Assembly: GCA_902490735.1 (NCBI GenBank)
Contig: CABUFC010000003.1
Location: forward strand, 186,001-250,000
Origin: an uncultured Oscillospiraceae bacterium
GTDB taxonomy: Bacteria > Bacillota > Clostridia > Oscillospirales > Acutalibacteraceae
DNA: 64,000 bases
Direction: 5' to 3'
Part shown: positions 24,986-33,676 of the stretch, piece after piece
Layout of the letters: every line of letters starts with the position of its first letter
Numbering within the stretch: position 1 is the stretch's first letter
Position numbers and translations under genes: made by a program
The notes under the pieces: model-generated
What the model was told of the DNA's origin: nothing
Databases searched by the model: none
Seen by the model: only the letters and a program-made list of their open reading frames with translations

Positions 24986-25348
24986 ATGAAAATAAAACTG
25001 GCAGCGTTAATAAGTTACACGCTTAGTACGGTCTCGCTTTTGGCCTCTTGTATCATATCGATAATAAATCCATCTAAAACCATATCGGAGCTTGATAGGG
25101 CTTTAAGCATTTGCTTTTGGGGCTTTTTGCTTTTAGGAATTGCCTTTACCATAGCGTGTGCTATGCGCGGCAAATCTAAGCTCTTTTCCTTTTTTACTAA
25201 AACAAAAGCGCTAGATGGAGTTCTGCTTTTTACTATTGTTTTGTATGCAATTTTTTCTGCGCTTAGGTTAAACATATTATCGTCGTTTGCTTTTGCGGCC
25301 TTTGTATATGTTTTCGAACTGCATTTGATTTTTAATTTGAACGAATAA
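24986..25348 (+). CDS. four-helix membrane protein, unknown function
   Basis: A 120-aa hydrophobic protein with four predicted membrane helices (about 6-27, 43-61, 77-95, 97-116) and a positive loop between helices 2 and 3. No family was recognised. The ATG at 24986 is used; a GTG 33 nt upstream is possible, and the ribosome site (GGTG) is weak in either case. Its stop codon abuts the stop codon of the convergent DUF368 gene with no base between. Confidence 0.55.
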   Translation: MKIKLAALISYTLSTVSLLASCIISIINPSKTISELDRALSICFWGFLLLGIAFTIACAMRGKSKLFSFFTKTKALDGVLLFTIVLYAIFSALRLNILSSFAFAAFVYVFELHLIFNLNE

Positions 25349-26152
25349 TTAAATTTCGCATTTGCCTATGCTTGATAAAAGAAATATAAAATAAAATCCT
25401 GCTATAAGGCTTATTACGGAAGCTATAATATCTAAATTTTGCGGCAACCCCGGGAAAATTTCCACTACGCTCATTAATGTAAAGCCTAATACCACCAGCA
25501 TAGTGTTGTTGTAATAACGTTTTAAGCAAAAGTCCATAAGTTTAGTAAATGCGGCAAGCGATATTATCAAGCTTAAAAGGTAAGGCCCTAAAACCGCAAA
25601 ATCCCAGCCGTTTACGGCTAAAAGGAGTTTGTTGTATACTCCGCAAACATAAAGTACAAAACTTAATGACAGCCCCGGCAAAATTACTGCCACCGCTGAC
25701 AATATCCCTGCAATAATAATACCGATAGCCCCGCTTGACAAAAAGCCGTACGGTATTAAACTAATAAGTGAAAGCGCAAGTCCGCCTAAAAACACAGGCA
25801 CAAAGGTTTTTAAATTACATTTAAATTCAAGTTTTTTAGTAATAACCGGAATTCCTCCGGCAATAGCACCAAGAAAAAAATAAGATGTAACTTGAGGTTC
25901 CCTTTCTATTGCGCCCATAACAAAACGGGACAGTACAATTATCCCGATTATTCCGCCAAGCGCCACACATGATAAATAAACAATGCTTTTAATTTTTTGT
26001 TTAAAAAAATTTGCGGTATAAAATATAAGGCGGTCGTATATGCCAAAGCACATCGCCATGCTCCCTCCGGATACTCCCGGAACCGTCATACTGCCGCCTA
26101 TAAGCACACCTTTTACAAAAAGAATTAACAGGCTTTTTAGTTTTAATACCAT
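25349..26152 (-). CDS. DUF368 membrane protein (PopT-type undecaprenyl-phosphate translocase family)
   Basis: A 267-aa polytopic protein of the DUF368 family. The diagnostic N-terminal motif is KGVLIGGSMTVPGVSGGSMAM, and a second VILPGLSLSFVLYV copy near residue 180 shows the family's internal duplication. About eight hydrophobic segments follow. Established knowledge: DUF368 proteins (PopT) have been reported to recycle undecaprenyl phosphate across the membrane in other bacteria. A GTG 12 nt upstream is also in frame but lies inside the GGGTG ribosome site, so the ATG at 26152 is preferred. It probably supports the envelope glycan synthesis encoded elsewhere in the window. Confidence 0.85.
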   Translation of the reverse strand: MVLKLKSLLILFVKGVLIGGSMTVPGVSGGSMAMCFGIYDRLIFYTANFFKQKIKSIVYLSCVALGGIIGIIVLSRFVMGAIEREPQVTSYFFLGAIAGGIPVITKKLEFKCNLKTFVPVFLGGLALSLISLIPYGFLSSGAIGIIIAGILSAVAVILPGLSLSFVLYVCGVYNKLLLAVNGWDFAVLGPYLLSLIISLAAFTKLMDFCLKRYYNNTMLVVLGFTLMSVVEIFPGLPQNLDIIASVISLIAGFYFIFLLSSIGKCEI

Positions 26153-26232
26153 AATTTTTTTCACCCATTAATATTTACGCAGTATTTTTATAGATAATTC
26201 TATTTTTATTATGTTTTAAAGGAAGTAATAAT

Positions 26233-26724
26233 ATGGATTCGTTTTTTGAACAAATAGTAACAATTAAAACCTCCGGCAAAAAAACGGCCGGTCTTGTTCT
26301 TTTGTGGATATTCGCACTTGTGCTTTGCGTTTTGCTGTATTTTTTGTGTGCAATTATTAAAATGTTCTATGCGGTGTTAATACTTGGCATATGCGGCATT
26401 TTATACGGTGCTTATAAATTAAGCCTTAATTTTTTCAAAGAATACGAATATATAGTTACTAACGACGAGCTTGACATTGATGAAATAATCGCAAAAAATT
26501 CGCGAAAGCGCTTAATTACCATCGATATTCCAAACATTGCTTTATACGGAGAATACAAAGAAGAATTAACTAAGCCCATTGATAAGCGTTACATTTGCTG
26601 CAACAATGATGATTACAAAAAGTTTATTTATTATCATCACAAAACACAGGGCAATGTTTTTATTGTATTTTCACCAAACGAAAAAATCGAAACGGCGCTT
26701 AAAAAATACTTGCCGAAATATTAA
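26233..26724 (+). CDS. DUF6106-like two-helix membrane protein
   Basis: A 163-aa protein with two membrane helices (about 20-41 and 44-66) and a cytosolic domain of about 95 residues. The pattern MDxFxEQIV at the start and EYEYIVTNDELDIDEIIAKxSRKR after the helices resembles the clostridial DUF6106 family, whose function is not known. AAAGGAAG precedes the ATG. The NAD(P)HX dehydratase gene follows after 2 nt, so the two share a transcript. Confidence 0.65.
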   Translation: MDSFFEQIVTIKTSGKKTAGLVLLWIFALVLCVLLYFLCAIIKMFYAVLILGICGILYGAYKLSLNFFKEYEYIVTNDELDIDEIIAKNSRKRLITIDIPNIALYGEYKEELTKPIDKRYICCNNDDYKKFIYYHHKTQGNVFIVFSPNEKIETALKKYLPKY

Positions 26725-26726
26725 TT

Positions 26727-27515
26727 ATGAACGAAATAATAATAAAAAAGCCAAAAAAATACATTCTGCCTAAAGACTCCAACAAGTATTCACGCGGCGT
26801 TGTAGCAGTAAATGCCGGAAGCCGCGGATTTGCCGGAGCAGCATTTTTTGCGGCAAAAGCGGCTATGCTTTCTGGCGCAGGCCTTGTAAAAATGAAGTAT
26901 GATAAGGATACCTACAGCATTTTATCGGTGCTTTGTCCCGAAGCTGTGTTTTTAGAGGGCGACAAATATTTAAGGAATGCTTCCTCACATATAATAGGCC
27001 CGGGGCTTGTTGGTAAGACCGATATTTTTAATGATATCCCATTTGACATTCCAACAGTTATAGACGCCGAAGGCATAAACGCGTTAAAAGATAATATAAA
27101 TATACTAGAACGCTTTAAAGTAAAGCCGGTATTAACCCCGCACATCGGCGAATTTTCGCGCCTTACAGGTATAACTTTTGAAGAAATATTAAAGAACAAA
27201 GCAAAAATTGCTTATGAATTTTCCAAAAGTCATAATGCAGTGCTTGTTTTAAAGGGCGAAAATACAATTGTTGCAGACGGTAAAAATGTATATGTTAATA
27301 AAGTGCAAAGCCCGGTTTTGGCAACTGCCGGTAGCGGAGATGTTTTATCCGGCATTATTGCTGCGTTATTAGCAAAAGGCGAATTTCCGGTTAATGCCGC
27401 GTGCAACGCCGTTTATATTCACGGGTTGCTCGGAAAAATCTGCGAAAAAGAATTCGGCAATGCAGTAACTGCAACTACACTTCTTCACATGCTTCCAAAG
27501 GCGTTCAAAAAATAA
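26727..27515 (+). CDS. nnrD: ADP-dependent NAD(P)H-hydrate dehydratase
   Basis: Ribokinase-fold enzyme that repairs hydrated NAD(P)H using ADP or ATP. The 262-aa product has the core motifs: GSRGFAGAAFFAAKAAMLSGAG near residue 31, GPGL near 91, VIDAEGINAL near 110, LTPHIGEFSRL near 135, VLKGENT near 172 and the nucleotide/anion site TAGSGDVLSGIIAA near 200. Only this domain is present; the epimerase domain NnrE that is often fused in front is missing and was not found nearby. It is preceded by 2 nt and followed by a lipoprotein gene after 14 nt. Confidence 0.88.
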   Translation: MNEIIIKKPKKYILPKDSNKYSRGVVAVNAGSRGFAGAAFFAAKAAMLSGAGLVKMKYDKDTYSILSVLCPEAVFLEGDKYLRNASSHIIGPGLVGKTDIFNDIPFDIPTVIDAEGINALKDNINILERFKVKPVLTPHIGEFSRLTGITFEEILKNKAKIAYEFSKSHNAVLVLKGENTIVADGKNVYVNKVQSPVLATAGSGDVLSGIIAALLAKGEFPVNAACNAVYIHGLLGKICEKEFGNAVTATTLLHMLPKAFKK

Positions 27516-27529
27516 CGGAGAAGATTTTT

Positions 27530-28012
27530 TTGAAAAAGCTTTTAACACTTGTTTGTGCTATTACTCTTTTATTAACCTTTTGTTCCTGCAAAAAAGAATC
27601 GACCGATTTTAAACCGGTGCTAAAATTTAATTGCACTGCGGTTATAGAAAACGGCGGCGATACTTTTGAAGCCAAAATATCTGCTCTTTCAGGAGGATTA
27701 TTTTCGGTAAAGATGTTAAGTCCCGAAAATATTAAGGGCTTAAAATTCGAGTTTGACGCTGATAAAAGCGAGATTTCTTACTTGGGTCTTAAAACAGATA
27801 TTAGCAATTTGCCATATGCGTCACTTATAAAAAAATTAAAAACCGCCTTTGACGAGCTAAGCTATAAACCTAAAAATTTTGTCAAAGAAAACGATGAACT
27901 AAAATTAAATAATGACGGTTACACCTTTTATTTTAAAAGCGACGGTCTGCCGCTTAAGTTTATTGCCGAAGGTTACACCATTACTTTTAAAGATATTGAA
28001 ATAAAAAAATAG
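27530..28012 (+). CDS. small lipoprotein, unknown function
   Basis: A 160-aa predicted lipoprotein. Translation likely starts at TTG 27530, which follows CGGAGAAG and opens directly into a signal peptide (KKLLTLVCAITLLLTFCSC, lipobox near Cys20). Longer in-frame readings overlap the previous gene and destroy the signal peptide. The mature part is beta-rich with alternating Lys and hydrophobic residues, as in outer-surface lipoproteins that bind lipid-linked cargo, but no family was recognised. It is last in a three-gene run (26233-28012) that ends in a bidirectional terminator. Confidence 0.7.
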   Translation: MKKLLTLVCAITLLLTFCSCKKESTDFKPVLKFNCTAVIENGGDTFEAKISALSGGLFSVKMLSPENIKGLKFEFDADKSEISYLGLKTDISNLPYASLIKKLKTAFDELSYKPKNFVKENDELKLNNDGYTFYFKSDGLPLKFIAEGYTITFKDIEIKK

Positions 28013-28036
28013 AGGCCACCGGCCTCTATTTTATTT
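28003..28036. terminator. bidirectional terminator between lipoprotein and PHP genes
   Basis: Stem AATAGAGGCC (28008-28017) with GGCCTCTATT (28021-28030); followed by TTATTTTTTA on plus and by TTTTTTATTTC on minus. It ends both the lipoprotein run and the five-gene sugar operon. Confidence 0.85.
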
Positions 28037-29308
28037 TTTACCTAATCTGTAATAATAATTTATTCTGTCCTTTAATACAGGAAAGCGCTCTACGGTTTCT
28101 TTAGAAAACATATTGTTTTTTAAATTAAGCGTTGCCGCATTTTCGTGGCCTATAAGCGCATACGTTGCGGTAATTAGGTGCTTATATTCCGGCTTTGTAA
28201 GCGCCTCGCACACAAAGCTTTGGGTTGGGCTGTTAACATCCTCGCCGCATATTTGGAACAGTCCGTTTTCTTCGCACATATTCATAAGTTTTGCAAGCTG
28301 CATGGGAGAATTTCTTGTAGGCATAAAGGTTATAGCGTTAAATCCGGTGTTCTTTAATTCTTTAATAAGATCATCTAAAAAGTCATCTTCAAATTTTTGC
28401 GCCTTTTTATCACCTGTTACACTGTCGGTAACATCGCCCAAATAAGCATAAGCAGAAATTGCTCCGATTTTTTTAACGAGTGAAACAAACTCTTTATCCG
28501 TAAGGCATTCATCGTCCGCGGGAATAAAGAATTTTTCTACAAGATTGCCCTTTAGTACCCCCAAAAGTACATACTCGTAGTATTCGTCGTTTAAATATAA
28601 CAGCTTTGCTTCAAGTTTGGGCGAAATATCTATTTTTAAACCGTCTTTTAAAAATTTAACAAGTTTTTCGCCCTTACCGAACTTCAAAATAAGCTTTAAT
28701 GATAAAGCGAACAAAATATGCCGCTCGGTTATTGTGCCGCCGATTTCATAATTGGATATCGGTATAACGTCTTTTTCAAAATCAAGTTTAATACCGGAGC
28801 TTTCAATTATTGAATTTAAAACATCTACCTGCTTGCGGTTGCGTTCGTTTCTTTTTTTGCGTACATCAGTAAACACTTCCATAACGGCATCAATGTTCTG
28901 ATGCGGCACGCCGTGGCACGCAACGTACGCTACAGATGTTTGGTCGGGATTATTAAAACGCCTGTCATAATACTTTGACGAAGTCATTTTAACGCGTGTT
29001 TCAAAACCGACAGTTGTAAGAATACCGGCAATTCTTCCGGCCTCAATAAATTCTTTAGCACCGGCTATCGTATCGTGATCCATAATACCTGCTGTAGTAA
29101 GCCCTGCGGCAAAAGCCTTGTATACCGCCATTGTAGGCGAATACGGCGAAAACGAATAGGTAGTATGAATATGGTTGTTAACGCTTTTTGTAAGTTTTGG
29201 GCGGTCTATTTTGCCGGTTTCGTAAAGCCACATAATTTCTCTTAAACCGTTAAGCCTTACGTTAACATCTTTATCGTTGAGTTTTTCAATAAGTGTGGAA
29301 ATATCCAT
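28031..29308 (-). CDS. PHP-domain hydrolase in sugar operon
   Basis: A 425-aa protein with a PHP-type metal-hydrolase domain. NNHIHTTYSFSPYSP near residue 45 and GIMDHDTIAG near 75 carry the expected His and Asp metal ligands, and TVGFETRV near 98 and VACHGVPH near 130 fit later PHP motifs. The first 40 residues form a helical cap resembling a repeat. PHP proteins are usually phosphoesterases acting on sugar or nucleotide phosphates. The ATG overlaps the stop codon of the aldolase/SDR gene by one base (TAATG), so the two are tightly coupled. The role here is probably phosphate removal from a pathway intermediate, which is inference from context. Confidence 0.75.
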   Translation of the reverse strand: MDISTLIEKLNDKDVNVRLNGLREIMWLYETGKIDRPKLTKSVNNHIHTTYSFSPYSPTMAVYKAFAAGLTTAGIMDHDTIAGAKEFIEAGRIAGILTTVGFETRVKMTSSKYYDRRFNNPDQTSVAYVACHGVPHQNIDAVMEVFTDVRKKRNERNRKQVDVLNSIIESSGIKLDFEKDVIPISNYEIGGTITERHILFALSLKLILKFGKGEKLVKFLKDGLKIDISPKLEAKLLYLNDEYYEYVLLGVLKGNLVEKFFIPADDECLTDKEFVSLVKKIGAISAYAYLGDVTDSVTGDKKAQKFEDDFLDDLIKELKNTGFNAITFMPTRNSPMQLAKLMNMCEENGLFQICGEDVNSPTQSFVCEALTKPEYKHLITATYALIGHENAATLNLKNNMFSKETVERFPVLKDRINYYYRLGKK

Positions 29309-31233
29309 TATTTTAGCATCTCCTGTCCGCCGGTTACAGGAAGCGCCTGGCCGGTTTCGTAGGGTTGTTCAACAATATACATGATTGCTTTTGCAACGTC
29401 GCTTGGCAAACACCCGCGATTAAGCGGTACAAGGCTTTCGTAGTGGCGCCTTACGTCTTCAACGGATTTCGCGCCCGGCACTTTGCCGGCGTTAAAGTAC
29501 TGAATAAACAGTCCCCTTTCAGGATCGGACCAAAGCGGGCCGTCTAAATAGTTTCCGGGGCAAACCGCGTTAACCTTAATATTAAAGGGTGCAAGTTCTA
29601 ATGCAAAGCTTTCGGTAAGGCCGAGGCCGCCGAACTTACTGCCGGCATAAGCAAAGTTTTTGTTGCTTCCTTTAAGCCCTGATTTAGAATTTACCTCCAC
29701 TATATCCATCATATAGTTTTTATCAATTTCATGCTGTGCTTTCATCGGCCGTATTGCATATTTTGAGCACAAGAAATACGCTGTGTAGTTAACGCTTGTT
29801 ACAAGCTCGAAGTTTTGAAGCGTCATTTCCTCTAATGAGCCTGCGCGCACAATGCCTGCGTTATTTACGAATGTATCAAGGCCTCCATAATAAAGCACGG
29901 TGCTGTTAATTAAATTTTGAACCGACTGCTCTTCTGCAACGTTTGCTTTTATGGCAAGCGCTCTGCCGAAACCGTATTTGGCATTTAAATCATCCGCCAA
30001 AGCTACGGCGCCGTCATAATTCATATCGGCAATTACAATATTGGCGCCTTCTGCTATAAGCTCTTCTGCTATTCCTTTGCCAAAGCCCTGGGCACTGCCG
30101 GTAACTATTACAATTTTACCCTGCATTCTGCCAAATACAGCGGTTTTTCCGGCTTTAGCGCGGTATGATTCTACTTCCCAGTTAATAATAAAATCTACAA
30201 ACGGCTGCGCCATAGGAAGGCGAGATCCAAACGACTCGGAGTACACCGCAATTTTTACCGCATCTAAAAGAAGAGCCTTTTCGGTTTCGGTGTCTTTCCT
30301 TGTATCTCCAAGCAAAAAATATCCCTGATTATTTAAATATACGACCCTCGCTTTAAAGCCGTTAGTATTATAAAACTCCTCGTACTTTGCGGCAATATCG
30401 TCGTTTTCATCAATTTTTAAATAGTATGCCTTTAAATAAACTATGTGATCGGGTGTAAACGGAAGCGATATTTTTTTAAAGGTTTCGGGGTTTTGAAGCT
30501 CTTTATTTGTTACAAATGTTGCCACACTGCCGCTACCGTACAACATACGAAGCTTCGGAGCAATCCCGGTTACAAGATCAATATTAAAATCCGCTTCGGA
30601 AAAATCGGGTTTAACTTTTATTTGCGCCGTTATTTTAGACATTATGCTTTGCATCATATCGTCTATTTCCTCGGTAGTGTCTGCGGCTACAAATATTCCG
30701 TGATTTTGCAGTATTACAAAATCGGCGTCGCGGCCGGTTTTTTCTTTGTACTCCTTCATTTTGTCAAAACAGGTTTTAGCTAAAATATAGCCGGGTTTAG
30801 TAATTGGAATAAATATTACTTTGTCGCCAAAAAGCTCGTATGCCGCTTTTTCACCGTCTTTGCCACAGGTAAGTCCGTTTACGGCAGCCGGATGAACATG
30901 CAAAACATAGCTTTTAGTAAAAAGATTGTGCAACAGCGCTTCAACGCTGGGCCTACCGCCGTTTACCGTATCAAACCTTGCGTTCATCATATCAATTAAC
31001 GCTTCGGTTTCGCGTTTATCATCTTCAGCAGAATACTGCTTTTCCATCATTGAGGACAGCTCGGCGCGTTTCATTTTAACAAAGCCTTTTTCGTTAATAG
31101 TCGCAAGTGCCGTACCACTGCCTTTAACATAAAGATAATTCTCGTCTTTATATGATGTGTTGCCGCCACCGGCCAAAACATATTCCGGATTTTTGCCATA
31201 CTTATTAGACATTAAAACCAGTTTTTCCAACAT
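29308..31233 (-). CDS. bifunctional class II aldolase / short-chain dehydrogenase (RhaEW-like)
   Basis: A 641-aa fusion. Residues 1-250 are a class II aldolase with GGGNTS (22-27), zinc ligands His112 and His114 in HVHP, and the third His178 in QNHG. Residues 370-641 are a short-chain dehydrogenase with TGSAQGFG (378-385), NNAG (457-460) and the catalytic Tyr529-x3-Lys533. This architecture matches the Bacillus rhamnulose-1-phosphate aldolase/lactaldehyde dehydrogenase, which would complete rhamnose breakdown begun by RhaA at 11.8 kb; other 6-deoxysugars are possible. AAGGAG precedes the ATG. It sits 11 nt after the tandem aldolase gene, fourth in the operon. Confidence 0.85.
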   Translation of the reverse strand: MLEKLVLMSNKYGKNPEYVLAGGGNTSYKDENYLYVKGSGTALATINEKGFVKMKRAELSSMMEKQYSAEDDKRETEALIDMMNARFDTVNGGRPSVEALLHNLFTKSYVLHVHPAAVNGLTCGKDGEKAAYELFGDKVIFIPITKPGYILAKTCFDKMKEYKEKTGRDADFVILQNHGIFVAADTTEEIDDMMQSIMSKITAQIKVKPDFSEADFNIDLVTGIAPKLRMLYGSGSVATFVTNKELQNPETFKKISLPFTPDHIVYLKAYYLKIDENDDIAAKYEEFYNTNGFKARVVYLNNQGYFLLGDTRKDTETEKALLLDAVKIAVYSESFGSRLPMAQPFVDFIINWEVESYRAKAGKTAVFGRMQGKIVIVTGSAQGFGKGIAEELIAEGANIVIADMNYDGAVALADDLNAKYGFGRALAIKANVAEEQSVQNLINSTVLYYGGLDTFVNNAGIVRAGSLEEMTLQNFELVTSVNYTAYFLCSKYAIRPMKAQHEIDKNYMMDIVEVNSKSGLKGSNKNFAYAGSKFGGLGLTESFALELAPFNIKVNAVCPGNYLDGPLWSDPERGLFIQYFNAGKVPGAKSVEDVRRHYESLVPLNRGCLPSDVAKAIMYIVEQPYETGQALPVTGGQEMLK

Positions 31234-31244
31234 ATTATTGCTCC

Positions 31245-32534
31245 TTATTTAAGATTAAACGCTTCTTCTATTTCTTCAACTTCTTCGTCGGATATTTTAA
31301 CAATTTTGCCTATGTTATACGTATCAATGCATGATCTTGCGGAGTAATCCATAACTTCAAGTCTGTCAAAAGCATTTATAAGGTTTACGCCGGCTACAAG
31401 CACACAGTCGTTCTCAACTATTGCCACAGGATTTTGCAGGCTTATTTCCATAGCTGTTTTATCAGGCTGCATAAAAGAACATCCGAAAGGATATTTTTTA
31501 ACCGTTCTAAGCATTATGTAGCTTTCGGGTATAAGCCGTGCGTCAAAAACCGCATCTGTTACTGCAAAGGCCATAATTGCCGGCGGATGCGCCAATATTA
31601 CAGCGTTTATATCTTTATGATGTTTATAAATTGCCTCGTGCAAATTTACCGAACGGCTCGGGATTTTGCCGGCTTCTTTTTTTCCGTCTTTAATAAGCAC
31701 CAAATCTTCGGGTTCAAGGTATTTTCTGTCCTTATTATAAGGTGTGATAATAAAAGTTCCGTCAGAAAGGCGCGCCGAAAACGTGCCCTGTTCGCTTGTA
31801 AACAGCCTATTGTCGTATCCGCGGCGTATAAGATTACAAATATCACGTCTTAACTGAAGCTCTTCGGCAGAATGAACATCTACAGTAAATTCTTCTGTTA
31901 TAGGATGTGTTTTTTGTTTGTATATTTCTAAGTGTTTTGCGCTTATTCCTTTAGGTGTTCCTATACGGGAGGCGTTTACCTGCAGTCTGCACAAATAATC
32001 AAGTGTTTCAAAAACAACAAAAGCTCTAAACAGACTCTCGGCACCTATTACTACACCGTGATTTTCAAGCATTACCGTATTACAGCCGGCTTCGAATTCT
32101 TTAGAAATTCTGTCCCCTAAAAGCTGACTTCCCGGAAGAGCATACGGTGCAAGCTTAATTTCTTTACAAATAATTTGTGCGTTTGGTATAAGGGTTGTAT
32201 CGGGAATTTGACGCACACAGCTATAAGCTACAAGAGCCGGCGGATGTGCATGCAAAACTGCCTTTAAATCCGGGCGTTTTTTATAAATGGAATGGTGAAA
32301 TGGATATTCACTGCTGGGTTTATGGCGGCCCTCTATGGTACCGTCAGGCAATACCTTTACTATATCGTCTCTTGTAAGAGAGCCTTTGTCAATTCCTGCA
32401 GGGCTAATCCACATAACACCGTCAGAATCCATAATTGAAAGGTTTCCTCCGGAGGTTGTGGTCATACCATAATTATAAAGTCTTTGCATTATAGTGACAA
32501 TTTGATCTGCGGGATGCATCATGTCAAAATTCAT
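31245..32534 (-). CDS. tandem class II aldolase/adducin protein with degenerate second domain
   Basis: Two class II aldolase domains in one chain of 429 aa. Domain 1 (about 8-215) has SGGNLS (28-33), catalytic-type Glu76, His95 and His97 in HAHPP and His159 in ENHG, so it should bind metal. Domain 2 (about 222-405) aligns well but has Ser295 for the Glu, Leu314 for the first His, and Asp376 for the third His (ENDC), so it has probably lost catalysis. Such a half could serve structure or regulation. An ATG with GAAGG upstream is preferred over a TTG six codons earlier. It is third in the operon, 21 nt after the SGNH hydrolase. The sugar phosphate it acts on cannot be read from sequence. Confidence 0.8.
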   Translation of the reverse strand: MNFDMMHPADQIVTIMQRLYNYGMTTTSGGNLSIMDSDGVMWISPAGIDKGSLTRDDIVKVLPDGTIEGRHKPSSEYPFHHSIYKKRPDLKAVLHAHPPALVAYSCVRQIPDTTLIPNAQIICKEIKLAPYALPGSQLLGDRISKEFEAGCNTVMLENHGVVIGAESLFRAFVVFETLDYLCRLQVNASRIGTPKGISAKHLEIYKQKTHPITEEFTVDVHSAEELQLRRDICNLIRRGYDNRLFTSEQGTFSARLSDGTFIITPYNKDRKYLEPEDLVLIKDGKKEAGKIPSRSVNLHEAIYKHHKDINAVILAHPPAIMAFAVTDAVFDARLIPESYIMLRTVKKYPFGCSFMQPDKTAMEISLQNPVAIVENDCVLVAGVNLINAFDRLEVMDYSARSCIDTYNIGKIVKISDEEVEEIEEAFNLK

Positions 32535-32555
32535 ATTTTTGCCTTCTTTCAAAAA

Positions 32556-33662
32556 TTAATCCGCTAAAAGCAGATAACATATCATAAATTTTTCACCGGT
32601 ACTGCCTTCGGGTTTTTCATCCAAAAGCTCTATTTTTACGGTGTGTTCGCGTTTTACTAAATTGCTTTCTAAGATAATCGTATCTAAATAGCCTTCCCAT
32701 GCTGCATTAAAATGGCCTTCAATAATATGCTCATTATCGTCAATGGTAATTTTAGCAGTGCCGAATTCTCCGGAAGCCCATTTTAAATAGCTAAAGCCGA
32801 TGCTTGTACCCTCTACCTTAAAAATCAACGGTTTGTTCGGGGCTTTTGCAGAAAGCGCCAAAAGATGCCTGTGGTGAGGCGACATTTCAACTTCAAAGCT
32901 GCCTCTTTCTTCCACCTTTATATCTTTAGCTTCAATTAATCTTGGATTTGCATAAATAGGACCGTATAAATAATCCTCTCTTAAAACATAATCCGAGCTA
33001 TCTCCAAGTTCGTTATTATCTACCGCTTTTACGAACTCACTTAAAAGGGTTGCGGCAGCCTTATGACCAACATCGTTCGGATGAATGCTGTCGGGCGAAA
33101 TATCTTCCCATTTTATAGTGCCGTTTTCAACCAATGGATAATACGCATCCCTATAAGACAGCGCCGGGATATTATAAAATTTAGCCACCGGCGAATGTAT
33201 TTGCTGGCAGTTGGAGCCGTCCTTCTTTGTAAAATGCATCATAATTACAGCAGGCGCGTTTGGTTCGGACAAAATTCTTTTAATAAGACTTTCGTATACA
33301 TATTTCATGGTGTTGTCTTCTAAATCGTCGTTTACGGAAAAATCCACTGTAACAAGATCGGGCTTATAGTTTAAAACATCTTTTTGAAGCCTGAAATATC
33401 CAAAAAGCGAAGTGGTTGAACCAATGCCCACATCGTAATCTTCAATTAAATCGGTATTAAAATAATCTTTTAAAAACGTGCAAAATCGGCTAAAGTATTT
33501 GTATTCCGGTTTGCTGGACCATGCGCCTTCGGTTATAGAACCGCCAAGGCCTACTACAGTAACCTTTTCTTTGTTGCGGAGTTTTTCGAACACTTTTTTT
33601 AGTCTTGAAACATTACCGGCGTTTACAATGCCGTCTTTAAAATAGTTTTCAAATTGTACCAT
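32556..33662 (-). CDS. SGNH/GDSL hydrolase in sugar operon
   Basis: A 368-aa SGNH-family esterase with complete catalytic blocks: nucleophile Ser42 in GLGGSITEG, the oxyanion Asn in FSVNDD near 110, and the Asp-His pair in DSIHPNDVGH near 188. There is no signal peptide, so it is cytosolic. The C-terminal 150 residues form a beta-rich accessory domain (VEGTSIGFSYLKWASGEFG). Family members remove acetyl or other acyl groups from sugars. Within this operon it probably deacylates imported oligosaccharides or monomers before catabolism. It is second in the operon, 14 nt after the mutase, with CAGGTG before the ATG. It is paralogous to the inactivated lipoprotein at 13-14.7 kb. Confidence 0.85.
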   Translation of the reverse strand: MVQFENYFKDGIVNAGNVSRLKKVFEKLRNKEKVTVVGLGGSITEGAWSSKPEYKYFSRFCTFLKDYFNTDLIEDYDVGIGSTTSLFGYFRLQKDVLNYKPDLVTVDFSVNDDLEDNTMKYVYESLIKRILSEPNAPAVIMMHFTKKDGSNCQQIHSPVAKFYNIPALSYRDAYYPLVENGTIKWEDISPDSIHPNDVGHKAAATLLSEFVKAVDNNELGDSSDYVLREDYLYGPIYANPRLIEAKDIKVEERGSFEVEMSPHHRHLLALSAKAPNKPLIFKVEGTSIGFSYLKWASGEFGTAKITIDDNEHIIEGHFNAAWEGYLDTIILESNLVKREHTVKIELLDEKPEGSTGEKFMICYLLLAD

Positions 33663-33676
33663 ATTACACCTGCTTT

